Positions 33,128 to 43,388 of a stretch of 64,000 bases of DNA are shown here, one piece after another. The notes beneath the pieces were generated by a model. The model was not told the DNA's origin and searched no databases. It saw nothing but the letters and a program-made list of their open reading frames with translations. Source of the DNA: Amaurobius ferox. Its lineage: Eukaryota > Arthropoda > Arachnida > Araneae > Amaurobiidae. The stretch spans positions 54,312,020-54,376,019 of the forward strand of contig OX578153.1 in NCBI GenBank assembly GCA_951213105.1. Direction: 5' to 3'. Made by a program: the position numbers and the translations under genes. Each line of letters begins with the position of its first letter. The stretch's first letter is position 1.

Positions 33128-33437
33128 GCACATTTGTTCTACGCTGCCATGTTAAGAAAATATAAACTTTTGAATAAATTTCGAAGTTTTCGCTCGAATT
33201 TTAAAAAAAATTCATCCAGTTCTAGATATTTTGTTAGCAAAGCAGAATATAAAATTTCATGAAAATCCATTAATATTGTGGCCGCTAACGTGCACACGAT
33301 AAATCGACCACAAACAGACAGACAAACGGACATTACTCCAAAAATAGTCGAAACGTATTCAGAAGGTTCTAAGACATATATTGGCATCAAACTATCGAAA
33401 TCAAAAATTTTCGTGAAAACAATACTTCCTCAATACT
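33128..33437 (-). mobile_element. Family D element, copy D6, 5' half
   Basis: CTACGCTGCCATGTTAAGAA, CCAGTTCTAGATATTTTGTT, CAGACAGACAAACGGACATT and AAAACAATACTTCCTCAATA are the 5' half of D in reverse. The 3' half is absent. Frames at 33139 and 33278 are shadows. Confidence 0.65.
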
Positions 33438-33519
33438 ACAAATGGCAAAGTACAAATCCGATTTTCTCGAATTGGGTGCAAAAGGATTTTTTTTACCAAC
33501 TTCAAACAAATAGCATTTT
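33438..33519 (+). repeat. Family F, copy F2, left part
   Basis: AAATCCGATTTTCTCGAATT to AACAAATAGCATTTT aligns with 27690-27745 of F1. It is cut by B3. Confidence 0.5.
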
Positions 33520-34198
33520 ACTTTCCCTGCAATACATGGTAATGTATAGGGAAAGTATTGGAATCATGCCGAAAATCGCATCTCGAGTTTTCGACGGATC
33601 TACACGTTTCGAGACCTCTAGAATACGAAAAAACCATTTTTAGCGAATTTCACAAAATTTTGTGATAAGTCACTTGTGGCCGGGGCTGGTGCTGATTAGT
33701 TTTGGGTACGATTCGGAATAAAAGAACCCGCCTCTTTGTGAAATAGCCCGCAAAAGTTTGTATCTACTGTAGCTGAAAAACTAATGGACCGAATTTCACA
33801 AAATTCGGTAGATGAGTCACGTATAGGTCCCCCTGGTGCTGATTAGATTTTGGTACGATTCAGAAAAAAACAACCTGCCTTTTTTTGCAGAATGGCCCGC
33901 AAAAATTATCAAAATCTAAACTAAAAAGCTACGTATACTCAAATATATTCATTAAATGCTTGTTTAATGCGTAATTTTTAAGGAAGAAAAGAATAAGACC
34001 AACCCCATTACATTAGAACTAGCCGTTCTCGAGATATATTAGTTTTTTTCGTATTTTTCCACGCCACCTTTGAAAATAAGTCCAGTTATCAAATGAGAAC
34101 GAAAATTGAATTAAAAGAGAATTAAATTTAATTGAAATAAATAGAACGTGGATATAAGTTTGCAGGGAAAGTCATGTGCTGCCCACATCAGATTTTTT
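33520..34198 (+). mobile_element. Family B element, copy B3, inserted in family F
   Basis: Starts ACTTTCCCTGCAATACATGG and ends CCCACATCAGATTTTTT. A deletion removes the simple-repeat tract: CATTTTTAGCG runs straight into AATTTCACAAAATTTTG. The flanks are T-rich and join without duplication to match F1. Confidence 0.8.
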
Positions 34199-34475
34199 AT
34201 TTGGCAAAATAGAGAAAAAAACGTTCATAAATGTAAAGCGTGAAGGTATTATTAAGGCTGTTAGCGGAACAAATCCTTTTATGTTTCTGTAAAATATTTA
34301 ATGTTTTGGAGATAATAAAAATGTGAAGTCAATGTCTTAAAACTTTGCTTTATATGTTAGGTATTTTTATTACACATATGATATTTAAAAAAATAACCAT
34401 AAACATATATCATGGTAAATAAAGCCATGTTTCATGGTTTTTTATTTCCATGAAAATGATTAGCTTGGTAAAAAT
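34199..34475 (+). repeat. Family F, copy F2, right part
   Basis: TTGGCAAAATAGAGAAAAAA, TCCTTTTATGTTTCTGTAAA and AATAAAGCCATGTTTCATGG match F1 in order. Confidence 0.5.
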
Positions 34476-34574
34476 ATTTCTATTATATATTTAACTGTTG
34501 CTACACATTGAACCTTATAAGTCGTGATAGCTATTGTAATAGTTTATACTGCATTAAAGTTCTTTTTTTTTAAA

Positions 34575-34700
34575 TGTCCAAACTTCTGTTCTGATTATAA
34601 AAACTGTCCCGTGTTTCCTTTCCTGATATTTAACTCATTAAATTTCAGAAACCAATTGTTTGATTAATAGTCACAGAGGGGACAAAATATTATAAACACC
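34575..34700 (+). repeat. Direct repeat, left copy (about 120 bp)
   Basis: CCTGATATTTAACTCATTAA, TTTCAGAAACCAATTGTT and AATAGTCACAGAGGGGACAA recur at 35740-35865 with about 80% identity. The copies are some 1.16 kb apart. Confidence 0.65.
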
Positions 34701-34721
34701 TAATCGCACACAAAGTGGTCA

Positions 34722-34817
34722 GCGATTGCCACAGCCTGTATCGATTGCCATAGCCTGTATCGATGGCCATAGCCTGTATCGATTGCCATAGCCTGTATCG
34801 ATTGCCATAGCCTGTCA
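34722..34817 (+). repeat. 19-bp minisatellite, five units
   Basis: GATTGCCATAGCCTGTATC repeated about 4.8 times with only two or three substitutions, so it is younger than the other minisatellites here. It yields an IQAMAIDTGYGHRYRLWQS-type frame on the minus strand that is a translation artefact. Confidence 0.85.
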
Positions 34818-35739
34818 AAGACCCATTTGTGAGGCCAGAATATGTCCTCACATGAGGCATTTTTATTGCAATATTTATGGTGCATAGAACGGCTAACAAA
34901 GCTCGAGTCTGGCTGGCGCCGGTGTTTACAACAACGTGAACTTTTAGGTCAAATACTATAAATTTGGGTGTCCCAGGCCAAAGGGGCTGAGAGGGGCCAT
35001 GATAAATGTCAAGTAATGCCATTGGTTTCAGAAGAACCAATGAGCACCAAGGGGAAGAAGGGCGGAGCTACCTCCCCCCCCCCCCCCCGTCGAAGCAACC
35101 ACAAGTCCCTTGGATACGAAATGTGAGAAGTAACTTTGATACGAAATGTTGCAGAAGTAAGTTTGATACGAAATGTTGTTGCGGGAGTCTGATACAAAAT
35201 GTGGTAGCAGTTAGACATATACAAGGAGTGCTGTTATAGACGAAAGAGAGTGCAGTTGGAGATGCCAGCCCCACACCCCAGAGTTGTGGCAAGACTGATG
35301 ACAAGCCCAAGATTAAACTTGAAGGTATGTCCTCATGTGCTTAGGTCCTAGACACTTTAGAAATCTAACTAGTACTGGTCACATATCCCCCATAACTAGA
35401 GTAATTAAATGATAGTTGATAATTATGATAAATTGTTGTCAGTGATAAATTGATGTTGTAAATAAATGATATTGTTTAAGTTTTAAATAGTCTAATCTTT
35501 TTAATATTAATTAATAATTCTTTTCAGAAGTTACACAAAAGGTAAAATAAATTGGAGGGTTATTGCGGCACAACAACGAGCGATGTACGATTTAAATGTT
35601 AATTCCACTTTATGAGATCAGCGGCCATGTTTTCAATGATTAATAATAATATAATCCTTAACCGTAAATCTTTTTCTTCCATGTCCCACACCATTTATGT
35701 GCTTTCCCGAGCTTCAATGCCCCGTTTATAAAAAAAATG
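34818..35739. other. GC-richer unassigned region between the direct repeats
   Basis: Includes a 16-17 C run at about 35072-35088 and three TTTGATACGAAATGTTG-like repeats at 35130-35205. Frames of 70-116 codons overlap each other on both strands with no motif. With the flanking direct repeats it could be one short element of about 1.3 kb. Nothing coding is recognised. Confidence 0.35.
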
Positions 35740-35865
35740 TTCAACTGTTGTTCCTGTTATGGAAACACCTCTGTGTTTTCTTTTCTGATATTTAACTCAT
35801 TGAATTTCAGAAATCAATTGTGAGCTTAATAGTCACAGAGAGGACAAAATTGTAGACATCGATTA
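35740..35865 (+). repeat. Direct repeat, right copy
   Basis: TCTGATATTTAACTCATTGA, TTTCAGAAATCAATTGTG and AATAGTCACAGAGAGGACAA; pair of 34575-34700. Confidence 0.65.
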
Positions 35866-36178
35866 TCACTTTTTTTGACGTGGTGTGGTTAAAAATCCTT
35901 GTGCAGACTCTAGTAGACGATCCTTTTTGAAATGTTGATGCGATTTACTCCAAGATCTACCTATCTCTTTTCATTATGCTGGATAGTTTATGCTTGCATC
36001 GAGCGTCAGTGAGCCGTGTATAGCCATATTGGTTAGAATCTGCCCTTCTTTTACATACTCTTGATACACACGTGTAACAATTTGAAGTGGACATATAGCA
36101 ACAGCTCAGTAGTTTTAAAAATGAAACAATCAGACTTTCTGTCACTACCCTCACAGCAAAAACCGCCACATGTGTGGC
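35866..36178. other. Unassigned sequence
   Basis: No recognised family. A 70-codon minus-strand frame has no motif. Confidence 0.4.
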
Positions 36179-36515
36179 AGTGACGTTTCAGTCACGTGAC
36201 ACCTCGGTCACAATGTGACATCATATTTGTGACTTCTATTTGACTTTACGTATTATTAACTTTGTAACTTCATTGTGACTATATTCTGTGACGTTTCCAC
36301 AATTTAATTAACACGTAACAATGTGACGACATTAAAATGGCAATTACAATGTGGCGTCACAAACAAGTTAATATACGACGTCACAAACGACCATGAATAT
36401 GATCAAAATGACTTCGCTGTGACCTCAATATGACATTGCCGAGACGTATTGCAACGTCCTGCGACGTTCCAAAGTAACAGTGTGACGTAAATCATAGGTC
36501 ACTGTGAAAACAAAT
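36179..36515. repeat. GTGAC/GTCAC-rich island
   Basis: The pentamer GTGAC or its complement occurs more than twenty times in about 340 bp, for example GTGACGTTTCAGTCACGTGA, CACAATGTGACATC and TGTGGCGTCACAAAC. Spacing is irregular (8-25 bp) and strands alternate, so it is not a simple tandem array. It could be a decayed short satellite or a cluster of binding sites. Confidence 0.55.
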
Positions 36516-36959
36516 GATTTTAAGGTAACTAACTGACCACTGTTACATTCATTTTAATCGCTGCCTTTACCCATGACTACATTGATATGAATGTTTTCCA
36601 AAGATCTGCTGTATCTACAACTATCATCAGTTTCTACGTAACTTTGGTTTTGACGTGGTACTGCTGACCTACATGTTGCTATTAAGGTACACGTACATAA
36701 AATAGTTTGTCCTCCTTATAATAGTCTTTAGTTTTTCTTTTATCTGTTTCTTTAATATGGTTGATGTTATCACGTTTCGTTTCCGAGACTGGCGGTTTCC
36801 GTTATGACTAACTGTTTGTTTTTATTCCGGACGATGAAAAATAATATTTATCCAAAACTGGTTATTAATTTTGATATTATTAATTTTGTTATTTATTTAT
36901 TTTTTCTTTATTTTTTTCCTTTATTCCTTTAACTGGTTTCTTTATTAATTTAGATTATT
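36516..36959. other. Unassigned T-rich sequence
   Basis: TTTATT-rich from 36890 to 36950. Nothing else recognised. Confidence 0.4.
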
Positions 36960-37800
36960 TTATTCACAACTGTTACATTTGGCTTCCTCGGATATTTTCT
37001 TATATAGTTTATAAAATCGATAATATTCTGTTATTTGTAACTGCAATGCTTTGACTCTCTGGATATATTCTCGTTTAGTTTCTAAAACAGATTGTTTTCT
37101 TACCATTTCTATTTTTGCCTCTCTGGATATTTTCGCATTTAGCTTCTAAAACCCATTGTTTTGGGTCATATACAGTTGTTATATTTTGTCTCTCTAGTTA
37201 TTTTCTCATTTAGTTTCTGAAACCGATTGTTTTTCAGTATTTGTAATTGATATATTTTGTTTCTCTGGATATTTTATAATATGGTTTCTAAAACCTATTG
37301 TTTTCGGTTATTTATGGTTGCTATATTTTGCCTCTCTGGATATTTTCTCTTTTAGTTTCAATAATCGATTGTTTTCCATTATTTGTACCTGGTACATTTT
37401 GCTCCTCTGGGTTCTAAAACCGATTGCTTTTGACAATTTACTATTTCTATTTTTTGCCTTTCTGGATATTTCTCATTTAGTTTTTTAAACCGACTGTTTT
37501 CCCTCATTAGTAACTGGTATATTTTGTTTCTCTGGATATTTTATAATTTCTAAACCTGACTGTTTTCCGCTATTTACAGTTGCTACGATTTGCCTCTCTG
37601 GATATTTTCTCATTTAGTTTATAAAAACGTTTGTTTCCCATTATTTGTATCTATGCTCTTTTCCTTTGAATATTTTTTACTTTCAGTTTCTAAAAATGAT
37701 TGGTTTTCGTTATTTATAACTGCCATTGGTTGCCTTTCTAGAAATTTACTCATTTAGTTTCATAAACCGGTTGTGCTATTATAAGCAGCTACTCTATTTT
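36960..37800 (+). repeat. 69-bp minisatellite, about twelve units
   Basis: The anchor CTCTGGATATTTT (or variant) falls near 36990, 37061, 37125, 37196, 37267, 37338, 37409, 37463, 37533, 37600, 37668 and 37741. Each unit continues CTCATTTAGTTTCTAAAACC, GATTGTTTTC and a TTATTTGTAACTG segment. The mean period is about 69 bp. The unit anchored near 37409 is short because GGATATTTT...AGT is deleted. Identity between units is roughly 70-80%. Confidence 0.85.
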
Positions 37801-38735
37801 CACCTTTTTGTTTGCAGTTAAACAATTTAATTTCTGAAACCAGATGTTTCCATAACGCATTCGTAGAGTTTACTAATTTCGTAGTCTTGATATATATATG
37901 TAGTTATATTTCATGGTGTTCTTCATTTCGTCCTGTTTCCTACTAATTTGTTGTTGGGGTTTTTTTTTTGTATTTTTTCGTATTATATTTGTATTTGGAT
38001 TGGCAAGACTTTTTAACTGAGTCACGTGTACAGTATTCTGCTACTGTTTTACGGAAACATGGATTTCAAGAAATATTAGATTTTACAACTTATAACTGAA
38101 TGGTGTCAGTACAAGTAACCCTAGGTAACCCTACTGGTAACCCGTACTGGTAACCCGAGGTTCACGTCACTGGAAAGGATGCTTGTACGGATGTTTTTCC
38201 GTCTGGTCTTCGAAAGAAACGAAAGACTTCAGAAGAAGGGACAATTACCCGTTAACAACAATATTTTTATCAGAAATGCAAATTATTACAGATGAACAAA
38301 ATGCACAGAAGAACATGAAATTTTTGAATATCTTGCATTTTAATTTCTTTCTGAAAAAAAAATGTAATTATCTACGTATTATGCAGTTATTATGTTACTC
38401 ACTCAAAAGAAAATTCAATTTCCTGATAAAATATTTTACCAGGAAAAGTATAACCAATGGCTAAATAAACCAATGGCTAAATAACCAATGGTTAAATAAG
38501 CAGAAGAACTAGACAACATTTCTCCAAGTTAATCAAGAATTTTATTATATAAAATGGTTTTTTCGGGTTAAATAATTAAACTCAAGACAAAATTAGTTAT
38601 ATTTGCAGATTTAATTCGGAATCCCAACCCACAGGCATGTATTATGTAAATAAATTTGAGTATTTAATGTTAGAAAATGTTAATTGACATTTTTAAAAAT
38701 ATTCTATCAAAGTTACTGCATTGCCAATCATTTTT
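37801..38735. other. Unassigned sequence with small local repeats
   Basis: GGTAACCC recurs at 38118-38157 and AACCAATGGCTAAATAA three times at 38451-38500. A 93-codon plus-strand frame at 38183-38464 is Lys/Asn/Phe-rich with no motif; I do not call it. Confidence 0.4.
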
Positions 38736-39274
38736 ACTTTCCCTACAATACATAGTAATGTACAGCGGACGTATTAGAATCGTATCGAAAATGGCAACTC
38801 CAGTTTTCGAAGGATGTAGTACAAGTTTTGGGACTTCTAGAACATGAAAAACTATTTTTGACGTCTCTTTGACGTCTCTGTGACGTCTCTGTGTGTTTGT
38901 GTGTCTTTCTCTCTGTGCAATGTATGCATCCACTCTAACTCAAAAACTAATTTACCCAATTTCATAAAATTTTATAGGTACTTGCATGTTAGCCAGCAGC
39001 TGATTAGATTTTGGTATGATTCGAAATAAAACAACCTGCATTTTTTTGCGAAATAGCTGGCAAAAATCGCGTGTAACCACTCTAGCTAATAAACTATTTG
39101 ACCAAATTTCACAAAAATTTGGAAAATGAGTCACTTGTAGTTTACCCTAGTGCTGATTGGATTCTGATACGATTCTGAGAAAAAACTGCCTTTTTTTACG
39201 AAATGCAAAAATCGTCAAAATCCAAAATATAAGAGTACGCATGCTCAGATGTATCCATTAAATGATTGCTTGTT
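38736..39274 (+). mobile_element. Family B element, copy B4, left part
   Basis: Starts ACTTTCCCTACAATACATAG. GACGTCTCTGTGACGTCTCT at about 38860-38895 is a short tandem in place of the usual CTGT tract. The copy is cut at 39274 by A8 within ATTAAATGATTGCTTGTT. Confidence 0.75.
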
Positions 39275-40197
39275 ACTTTCCTCATATACATAATGTATAA
39301 GGAAAGTATTGTGACGGGGTCGAAAATTTGAATTCGAGATTTCGACGGGAGAGCACGTTTCAAGCATCCCGGATCGCGAATCGAACATTTTTGAGGTAAT
39401 GTCTGTGTGTGTGTGTGTCTGTGAGTCTATGGAGATAATATCTCACAAACGAATGGAGCGATTCGAATGTAATTTGGTACAAAAATCACAGTCCATGAAT
39501 ACTGGAAGCATATTGTTTTAAAACACAATCGAATATTCAGAACCCCCCTAAATTTGCGAGTGATATCTTGAAAAAATCATCAAAAAATCAAAACCTTTAA
39601 TGAAGTTACGCAAAGAGACATTTCATATATAATTTTTCCTTAGAAAACGATTAACACAGACTGTAAAACGCTAGCATGAACCGTTCTTGAGATATGGCAC
39701 ATTTTTCAAATAAATTTATCGGAAAAATCTCATAATAAATAAGAAAATATTGAGAAACATGTTTACTTTTCATATGTAATATCATGCGATAAATTTAGTG
39801 ACATCATTTTCATGGATCTAACTCGTTCCATTCACGAGAAAAGATGCTTTGAGTAATACTTTTGTATTTGAACGCCAATAGTCATTTATCTGCTGTAAGA
39901 ATAACTTATTTCTCCGTCCATAACGCTTGGCGAGATTTTGGCGACGAATTTAGCGGAATGTCGCCAACTTGGCGACATTTTTAAATGTTACCAAATTAAC
40001 GAAAATCTCGCCAAATGGATAAAAATGACGCTAAATCAATGAAAATGACGACTAATTGAGGAAAATTCCATATCTTGGAAAGAATATAAGTATCTACTGT
40101 AAGAATAACATTTTTTGTAATTGTTAAAGTAGTAAATTCATTGCATTATATAAGGAAAGTCATGTGTTGCGCACATCAGATTTTTTTATATGTTATT
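39275..40197 (+). mobile_element. Family A element, copy A8, nested in B4
   Basis: Starts ACTTTCCTCATATACATAAT and ends CGCACATCAGATTTTTTT. It carries the clearest GGCGA inverted repeat: outer arms about 39928-39956 and 39990-40017, inner perfect palindrome ATGTCGCCAA/TTGGCGACAT at 39958-39978. The flanks GCTTGTT and TATATGTTATTTTTAACG rejoin to give the B sequence with no duplicated bases. Confidence 0.85.
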
Positions 40198-40447
40198 TTT
40201 AACGATAAAAAGACTAACTGTTCTAAAGGTATTTTAGTTTTTTCGCATTTTTGCTAAGCCGCCTATGAAAATACGTCCGAAATGAAAACGATAATCGAAT
40301 TAAAAGTGCAAATTTAGTGTCATTTTAAATAATTATACATGTTATTTTGTGCATTTGAACCCAATTTAATCAATTACTGAAGAGATAAAGAGAAAATGAA
40401 TTGGAATATATAGGAAATATTGAAGTGCTGCCCACATGAGATTTTTT
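40198..40447 (+). mobile_element. Family B element, copy B4, right part
   Basis: GTTATTTTTAACGATAAAAA to CTGCCCACATGAGATTTTTT. It represents a B subfamily (also B7 and B5) with GTGCATTTGAACCCAATTTA before the tail. Confidence 0.75.
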
Positions 40448-40839
40448 AAAACTTTATTTAGTCCTATAAAAGGCTGATAACGAAGTAATTACTGAAGAAT
40501 TGTAAAAAGTAAAATTAAAGTTACGAAACGAGAAACAATCTATTGAAATTTTAACTACTTGTATAGGAGTGATAATTAATATTCGCGGCAAAGCACTAGC
40601 CTGGTTATGTTTAAAAATTTTTACGTACAATGCAATATTATGAAAGTTCTTCCAGACACATTTTTCACGAGCCATCAAGTAGCTGCATCCATACCTGTAT
40701 TACAGACCTGTATTACAGAAACTAAAAGGAGTAGAATGGTTTTTTATTTAATTTCCTGTCAGGCAGACGTGATCAGACAAGCGCGTTATTAATTAAGTTT
40801 ATTTTACCCCAGCCAATTTTCTATATAAATTCGTCAAAG
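40448..40839. other. Unassigned sequence
   Basis: No recognised family. Two frames of 61-74 codons on opposite strands have no motif. Confidence 0.4.
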
Positions 40840-41345
40840 TTTTTTTTTTATTTTTGTATGAAATTTTCACTTTTACTGCTTGTTGATTGAGATTTTGTGG
40901 CACAAAATCCAAAAAGGATATGCTGCCCCAAACACATGGTAATACAAGCAACTTATCTACTAGTAAAAAACAAGTGTATAATATAAAAAATTAAAATGTA
41001 CACATAATAATATGACGATGTAAAAGACAAACCCAGATGATACACGGTAAATGGGTGATACAATGTGAGAGGTAAACTGTTAAATATGATAAAAAAATCC
41101 TATATCCAACAAAAATATGAATAGGCTAGGATGAGGATTTTCTCCTGTCAAGTCCTTTAAAGTAATATAAGTCATGAAATGTTTAAGACGATTATGTCTA
41201 AAATGAGTGCACTCGTTTAAAAAGTGTTTTACACTCAAGGATATTTGATACCAGTTACAAGAAGGCTCATGTTCACCTACAAGTAAATACCTGTAGGTAA
41301 AATGTGTACGACAAATCACTTTTACACCTAAACTCAAAGTCAATG
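40840..41345 (-). pseudogene. Jockey-like LINE 3' end (C-terminal ORF2 remnant and UTR)
   Basis: The minus-strand frame ending at 41080 reads ICRTHFTYRYLLVGEHEPSC, LSVKHFLNECTHFRHNRL and LKDLTGENPHPSLFIFLLDI, ending GFFYHI-stop. This order (R-x-x-H-x-x-L-T-H-x-Y-L-L-x-G-E, then L-T-V-x-H-I-L-x-x-C, then L-x-D-I-L-G-E, then F-L-x-x-I-x-x) is familiar from the C-terminus of arthropod non-LTR retrotransposon ORF2 proteins. The usual C-x-x-C partner cysteine is changed (CNWY). A 3' UTR of about 230 bp follows, ending CAAAATCTCAATCAACAAGC. 5' truncation is typical of LINE copies. Confidence 0.6.
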
Positions 41346-41659
41346 AATAAAGTTAGAAGCTTCGGCATGTTGTGTATTCTACTCTTAAAAAACAATACAA
41401 AAATTTCTCATTTATCAAATTTTGAATGACTGGAATGACTATTTGAGATATATCAGATGCCATATTTATCAGTTTTTCTCTCAAAAAGGGTAACTTATAA
41501 TTAAATCTCTGCAGAAAATATGTTTGCAATGCGCAATTTAAATTCGATGTATTGGGTGTACTGTAAAAATCGCTAAAACATAAATTATACAATTCAAATC
41601 TCAAATTTTGAAGTACCCCACAATGGTTGATAAAAATCTGCATTTCCTCAAAATATGTT
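41346..41659 (-). other. Unassigned, possibly more of the LINE
   Basis: A minus-strand frame (41353-41691) of 112 codons continues upstream of the LINE frame. It shows no domain I recognise. Confidence 0.3.
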
Positions 41660-42045
41660 ATAGTGTCCACTTCGACAATAAGAGATTGCAATATCGTCCC
41701 AGTAGATCAAGAGTGGAGCGTCGGCTGGCCAGTTTGAAGATCCGGGGTTCGATTCCCAATTGGGGCACCAAGGCCCTTTACAATGACTCCGGAACAAATC
41801 AACCTTGTACGTTACTGAAAGGATGTCGAGGTTTGAAAGTGATCCTAGTACGACTAGCACAGATTCAGATAACTCTGTCGGTTGCACGTCAATCTGGCAT
41901 TAGACAGTGGAGAATTCAGAGTTTACTTCGGCAATAAGAGCTTGCAATTTCGTCCTAATAGCTCAACAGTAGAGCATCGGCTGGCCAGTTCGAAGATTCA
42001 GTGTTCGATTCTCGGTTGGGGCATGAAGGGTCTTTACAATGTCAC
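41660..42045 (+). mobile_element. tRNA-like tandem (dimeric) SINE or tRNA-derived repeat
   Basis: Two tRNA-like segments, 41696-41770 and 41952-42022, repeat with a period of about 254 bp. Each is led by ACTTCGRCAATAAGAGNTTGCAAT. Each has TAGMTCAASAGTRGAGC (A-box position), CTGGCCAGTT and a B-box GGTTCGATTCC (second copy TGTTCGATTCT). In the first, GTCCCAG can pair with TTGGGGC as an acceptor stem, followed by ACCA. The D-stem is weak, so a working tRNA is unlikely. The second unit is cut short by C4. Confidence 0.6.
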
Positions 42046-43295
42046 TATTAAAACAAGAAAGATCAATCATGCTTAAAGCATTGATTATGAAACACTTTCC
42101 AACTTCAATGCAATTTTATTTAAGCAAGTCTAAAATGCAATACATTCCTCGGTAATATTTTGAAACTTATCACAATACTGCATTAATTTATTATATTTGA
42201 AAACTTAAACCTTCATCGAAAAAAATGAACTTCATTCAAATGACGGCATTGAAATACAAATTGCCTGGTTTAAACATCTCTAAAATGTTATACATTCCTC
42301 GGTAATACTTTTAGAATTATCATAATACTACGATAATTTATTATATTTGACAACTTCATCAAAAACAACTGAAATTAATTCAAATGACGTCATAGAAAAA
42401 ATAACACGCCTGGATCTCTCTATAAAAGCAGCATTTCATTCATAAATAACTTCCCATTCATGTCATTCATCACAATACTATAATAATTTATTTTATTTAA
42501 ACATTTTGTTTAAGACCATGGAGCTACACAAAATTAAACTCTATGCTTGAAACTTCATGGGAAAAAAATCGTCCTTCTCTTTATGAAATCAATTAATATT
42601 TCATTCATATCAGCCATGCAGACTCCATGGACTAAATTATTTTGTGTTAAAAAAATACAGGAATTCTAATACAACTCATTCTATATATTTTGCTGTTTAC
42701 ATTTTACATAGGTGAAAAATAGGCTTAGTTGTAGAAATAATCAAATTTAGATGAGCATTTAAACTCAAATATATTGTCATTGCGTTGTTTCAGTATGTAG
42801 ATGCACAGAATTTAAGCAAAAATAAAGTAGTTTTAGGACGGATACAACACTCAATATGAATTAAAAAGAACTTAAAAAAATCACGATTTTGAAACAAGAT
42901 GGATGCCATATATCATTTTGAAGAGGGTCATGTGATCGTTTCATATCATGGCCAGGTGATCGTTTCATATAAGAGGTGTAATTATTATTTTAATTTTTAT
43001 TTAAAAAACTACTGAATATATTTCGCTGAATTTTTTTTTATATATTTCATGGAACAATTTGAATATTACCTAAAATTTTCGAAGCAATTTGTGAATTTTA
43101 AATCCGCTTAAAAAATGTTTGAAAAATTAGGTCCCATAGGGCTCAATGTATTTCATTTTTTCGACCCGGGTTCAATCCAAAACTAATTGGGTGATATTAT
43201 TCATTTATATTCCCATAGGTTCTACAGACCGTCTGAACAACATACTAAAATTTCATTTTGATTAAGTCACTTTTACGGCAGTTATCGTGCTAACG

Positions 43296-43341
<46 letters not shown>

Positions 43342-43388
43342 ATGAACAAAGTCATAAACACTTTTCAACTTTGTTGTAAAGTGTTAAA
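42046..43388 (-). mobile_element. Family C element, copy C4 (longest complete copy)
   Basis: From ATTAAAACAAGAAAGATCAA (3' hairpin ATCATGCTTAAAGCATTGAT) to palindrome TTTTCAACTTTGTTGTAAAG at the 5' end. Internally three related segments of about 150 bp start near 42130, 42283 and 42450 (ATACATTCCTCGGTAATA, ATCACAATACT, TTATTATATTTGAAAACTT). A (CAGA)n tract of over 40 bp lies at 43297-43340. It has GATCGTTTCATATCATGGCC duplicated around 42930-42975, a subfamily mark shared with C5 and C6. No credible coding frame. Confidence 0.85.
42385..42428 (+). promoter_or_regulatory. CRE-like site and TATA box in C4
   Basis: TGACGTCA at 42385-42392 and TATAAAAG at 42421-42428, separated by AACACGCCTGGATCTC. 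Confidence 0.4.

Noticed and set aside
34690..35040. 116-codon minus-strand frame as a gene
   Set aside because: Its C-terminal half is the 19-bp minisatellite in translation and the rest overlaps other frames without motif.
36960..37800. CRISPR-like array of repeats and spacers
   Set aside because: Adjacent units are similar over their full length with no unique spacers, and the context is eukaryotic.
41080..41343. Host gene for the minus-strand 87-codon frame
   Set aside because: The motif order fits the C-terminus of LINE ORF2 better, with a LINE-like 3' UTR after it.
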